A stretch of 6,993 nucleotides of DNA from Phycisphaerales bacterium (GTDB lineage: Bacteria; Planctomycetota; Phycisphaerae; Phycisphaerales; UBA1924), in the NCBI GenBank assembly GCA_016764015.1, contig JAESSR010000002.1, positions 1 through 6,993 on the forward strand, in the 5' to 3' direction. The translations under genes and the position numbers were made by a program. Below the pieces are notes generated by a model. The model searched no databases and was not told the origin of the DNA. It saw nothing but the letters and a program-made list of their open reading frames with translations. Shown here piece by piece: positions 5,615 through 6,993 of this stretch. Within the stretch, counting starts at the first letter, position 1, and every line of letters starts with the position of its first letter.

Positions 5615-6307
5615 ATGAAACCACGCATCCTTGAAGTCCGTACCAAGATACTCAAAAAGAACGATGAAATCGCTCGTGCGCTCAGAACCCGATTTGCCGA
5701 TCTTGGTATCTATGTCATCAATGTGGTTTCGAGCCCCGGAGCCGGGAAGACAGAACTGCTTTCCAAGTTGATGGAACAGCTTTCAAATGATGGGCTTTCT
5801 GTTGTTGCAGTGGTTGGCGACCTTGCAACTGAAAACGACGCCGATCGTCTCGCCGAAAGCGGCTGCAAGACAGAGCAAATTCTCACCGGCACGATGTGCC
5901 ACCTCGAAGCCGACATGGTTGAGAACTCACTCACGGCATTTGATCTTGAAGCGACCGATGTGCTGATTATCGAAAATGTCGGCAACCTCGTTTGCCCGCA
6001 AGGATACGACCTCGGCGAAGACCTCCGCATGCTCTTCTTCCCCAGCACTGAAGGCGAAGACAAGCCCCTCAAATACCCGACCCTCATCAATACCTGCGAC
6101 ATGGTCGTGCTCACCAAAATGGACATCGCTGATGCAGTTGAGTTCGATACTGACCTTGCCAAAAGAAACTGTGATGATGCCCGGCCCGGCGTTGCCATCT
6201 TTGAAACCTCAGCACGCACACTCGCCGGCGTCCCCGAACTCGCGAGCGCATTAAAAACCCGTATCACAAACAAGATTGCAAATCAAAGTGCGAACCAACT
6301 CACTTGA
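5615..6307 (+). CDS. hypB: Hydrogenase nickel-incorporation GTPase HypB
   Basis: HypB is the SIMIBI-class GTPase that drives nickel transfer to the hydrogenase. The P-loop is SSPGAGKTEL (39-48). Other signatures are VVGD (66-69), GTMCHLEADMV (92-102, with the C95-H96 metal site) and ENVGNLVCP (120-128, with C127). The guanine-specificity motif is TKMD (167-170), with Thr where Asn is usual in NKxD. At 230 residues the protein lacks both the N-terminal CxxCGC nickel site and the His-rich stretch of some HypBs, so it is the short form without nickel storage. It starts 12 bases after hypA, behind only a weak AAAGAG. The nickel permease gene follows five bases after the stop, making a tight nickel-handling operon. 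Confidence 0.96.
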   Translation: MKPRILEVRTKILKKNDEIARALRTRFADLGIYVINVVSSPGAGKTELLSKLMEQLSNDGLSVVAVVGDLATENDADRLAESGCKTEQILTGTMCHLEADMVENSLTAFDLEATDVLIIENVGNLVCPQGYDLGEDLRMLFFPSTEGEDKPLKYPTLINTCDMVVLTKMDIADAVEFDTDLAKRNCDDARPGVAIFETSARTLAGVPELASALKTRITNKIANQSANQLT

Positions 6308-6312
6308 TCGAG

Positions 6313-6993
6313 ATGGACACCACGATGTACCTCGCACAAATCAGCCACGACGAATCACATCTCTTCTTTGAGTCACTCCCCGTGATCTCAGGGCTTCTTG
6401 CCGGAATGGTGCATGTTGTTCTTGGCCCTGATCACCTCGCGGCTGTCGCACCGATGGCAATCGAACAACGCAAACGAATGTGGCTTGCGGGCTGCCTCTG
6501 GGGGCTTGGTCACAGCTCAAGCATTTGGATTGTTGCAATCGTCGCTTTGCTTGTCCGCGAGAGCTTTCCATTTGAAGCGCTCAGTTCATGGGCTGAGTTT
6601 CTCGTTGGTTTCATGCTCATCGCCATCGGCATCTGGGGCCTTCGGCGTGTGATGCGACTTCATGTTCATAGTCATGGCCATACACATTCCCAAAGCAACG
6701 ATCACGCACACACACACGAACATACGCATATTCACACGCAGCCTATTCAAGAAGATCACGATTCCGTATCCCATATCCACAAACACCGCTTGCTCGGAAT
6801 CGGTGCCCTCCACGGCTTGGCAGGCAGCGCAACACTACTCGCGATTCTTCCCGCCCTCGCCATGCCCTCGCGTTCAGCGGCAGCGGGATATGTCATCGCA
6901 TTCGGTCTGGGATCAATCCTCGGCATGGGCCTCTTTACACTCGGAATCGGACATGTCATCAACTCGACTCGACTGAGAAGTGTCTGGTTGACC
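6313..6993 (+). CDS. NicO/UreH-type nickel permease with His-rich loop, partial (C-terminus off window)
   Basis: This frame is open at the window end, giving 227 residues. It begins five bases after hypB; an alternative ATG is at 6325. A transporter signature H34-VVLGP-D40-H41 lies in the first membrane helix, in the UreH/NicO style (HGPDH-like with a 5-residue gap) and not the classic HX4DH of NiCoT permeases. Predicted membrane segments lie near residues 21-48, 58-81, 92-110, 160-185 and 190-215. GALHGLAGSA (164-173), after the loop, is typical of UreH-like permeases. Between helices 3 and 4, residues 117-158 hold 15 histidines, likely a cytoplasmic metal-binding loop. The expected role is import of Ni2+ for the hydrogenase; cobalt cannot be ruled out from sequence alone. 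The family is also annotated as urease accessory protein UreH, but no urease gene is in view. Confidence 0.9.
   Translation, partial: MDTTMYLAQISHDESHLFFESLPVISGLLAGMVHVVLGPDHLAAVAPMAIEQRKRMWLAGCLWGLGHSSSIWIVAIVALLVRESFPFEALSSWAEFLVGFMLIAIGIWGLRRVMRLHVHSHGHTHSQSNDHAHTHEHTHIHTQPIQEDHDSVSHIHKHRLLGIGALHGLAGSATLLAILPALAMPSRSAAAGYVIAFGLGSILGMGLFTLGIGHVINSTRLRSVWLT

Noticed and set aside
5710..6273. A 187-codon minus-strand frame opposite hypB
   Set aside because: It is Ser-rich shadow sequence from the codon usage of hypB, with every hypB motif intact on the plus strand.
6685..6755. CA-rich repeat tract as a microsatellite or repeat element
   Set aside because: It is explained by alternating His codons (CAC/CAT) with small residues in the permease loop.
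6662..6976. A 104-codon plus-strand frame at the right end
   Set aside because: It is a frame-shifted reading of the permease gene. The CA-repeat-like DNA of the His loop creates the TH-rich look.

Overview
The whole window is one hydrogen-oxidation and nickel-handling locus. Two gene sets diverge from a shared control region of about 270 bases (4172-4443). No rRNA, tRNA, CRISPR array, insertion sequence or integrase is visible.

The leftward (minus-strand) set begins with the small subunit and large subunit of a [NiFe] hydrogenase. These are followed by the large subunit's C-terminal maturation endopeptidase, a 103-residue protein I cannot name, and a helical, TPR-like protein that runs off the left edge. 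The large-subunit motif around TPRICGICGGSH, the SYDSCLVCTVH motif, the missing Tat signal on the small subunit and the unusual iron-sulfur ligands point to the actinobacterial-type, high-affinity uptake hydrogenases: group 1h (formerly group 5, Hhy) or its close sister 1l.

The rightward (plus-strand) set starts with a DUF1641-like helical protein. It continues with hypA (GTG start, overlapping the previous stop), hypB, and a NicO/UreH-type nickel permease with a very histidine-rich loop, cut by the right edge. The logic is coherent: the permease imports Ni2+, HypA and HypB deliver it to the large-subunit precursor, the endopeptidase trims the C-terminus, and the mature dimer oxidises H2. hypC, hypD, hypE and hypF are needed for the Fe(CN)2CO part of the active site and are not in the window. 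They probably lie beyond an edge or elsewhere.

The organism is a bacterium of moderate GC with ordinary Shine-Dalgarno sites. Group 1h hydrogenases occur in Actinobacteria, Acidobacteria, Chloroflexi, Planctomycetes, Verrucomicrobia and a few Proteobacteria. My impression is of a non-actinobacterial lineage, possibly planctomycete-like, but this is weak.

The points most worth a second look are these: an Asn where the proximal Fe-S cluster normally has Cys (or Asp in the characterised actinobacterial type), a Gln where the distal cluster normally has His, an internal duplication in the DUF1641-like protein, two unassigned accessory proteins downstream of the protease, and a divergent promoter region dense in dyads and direct repeats.
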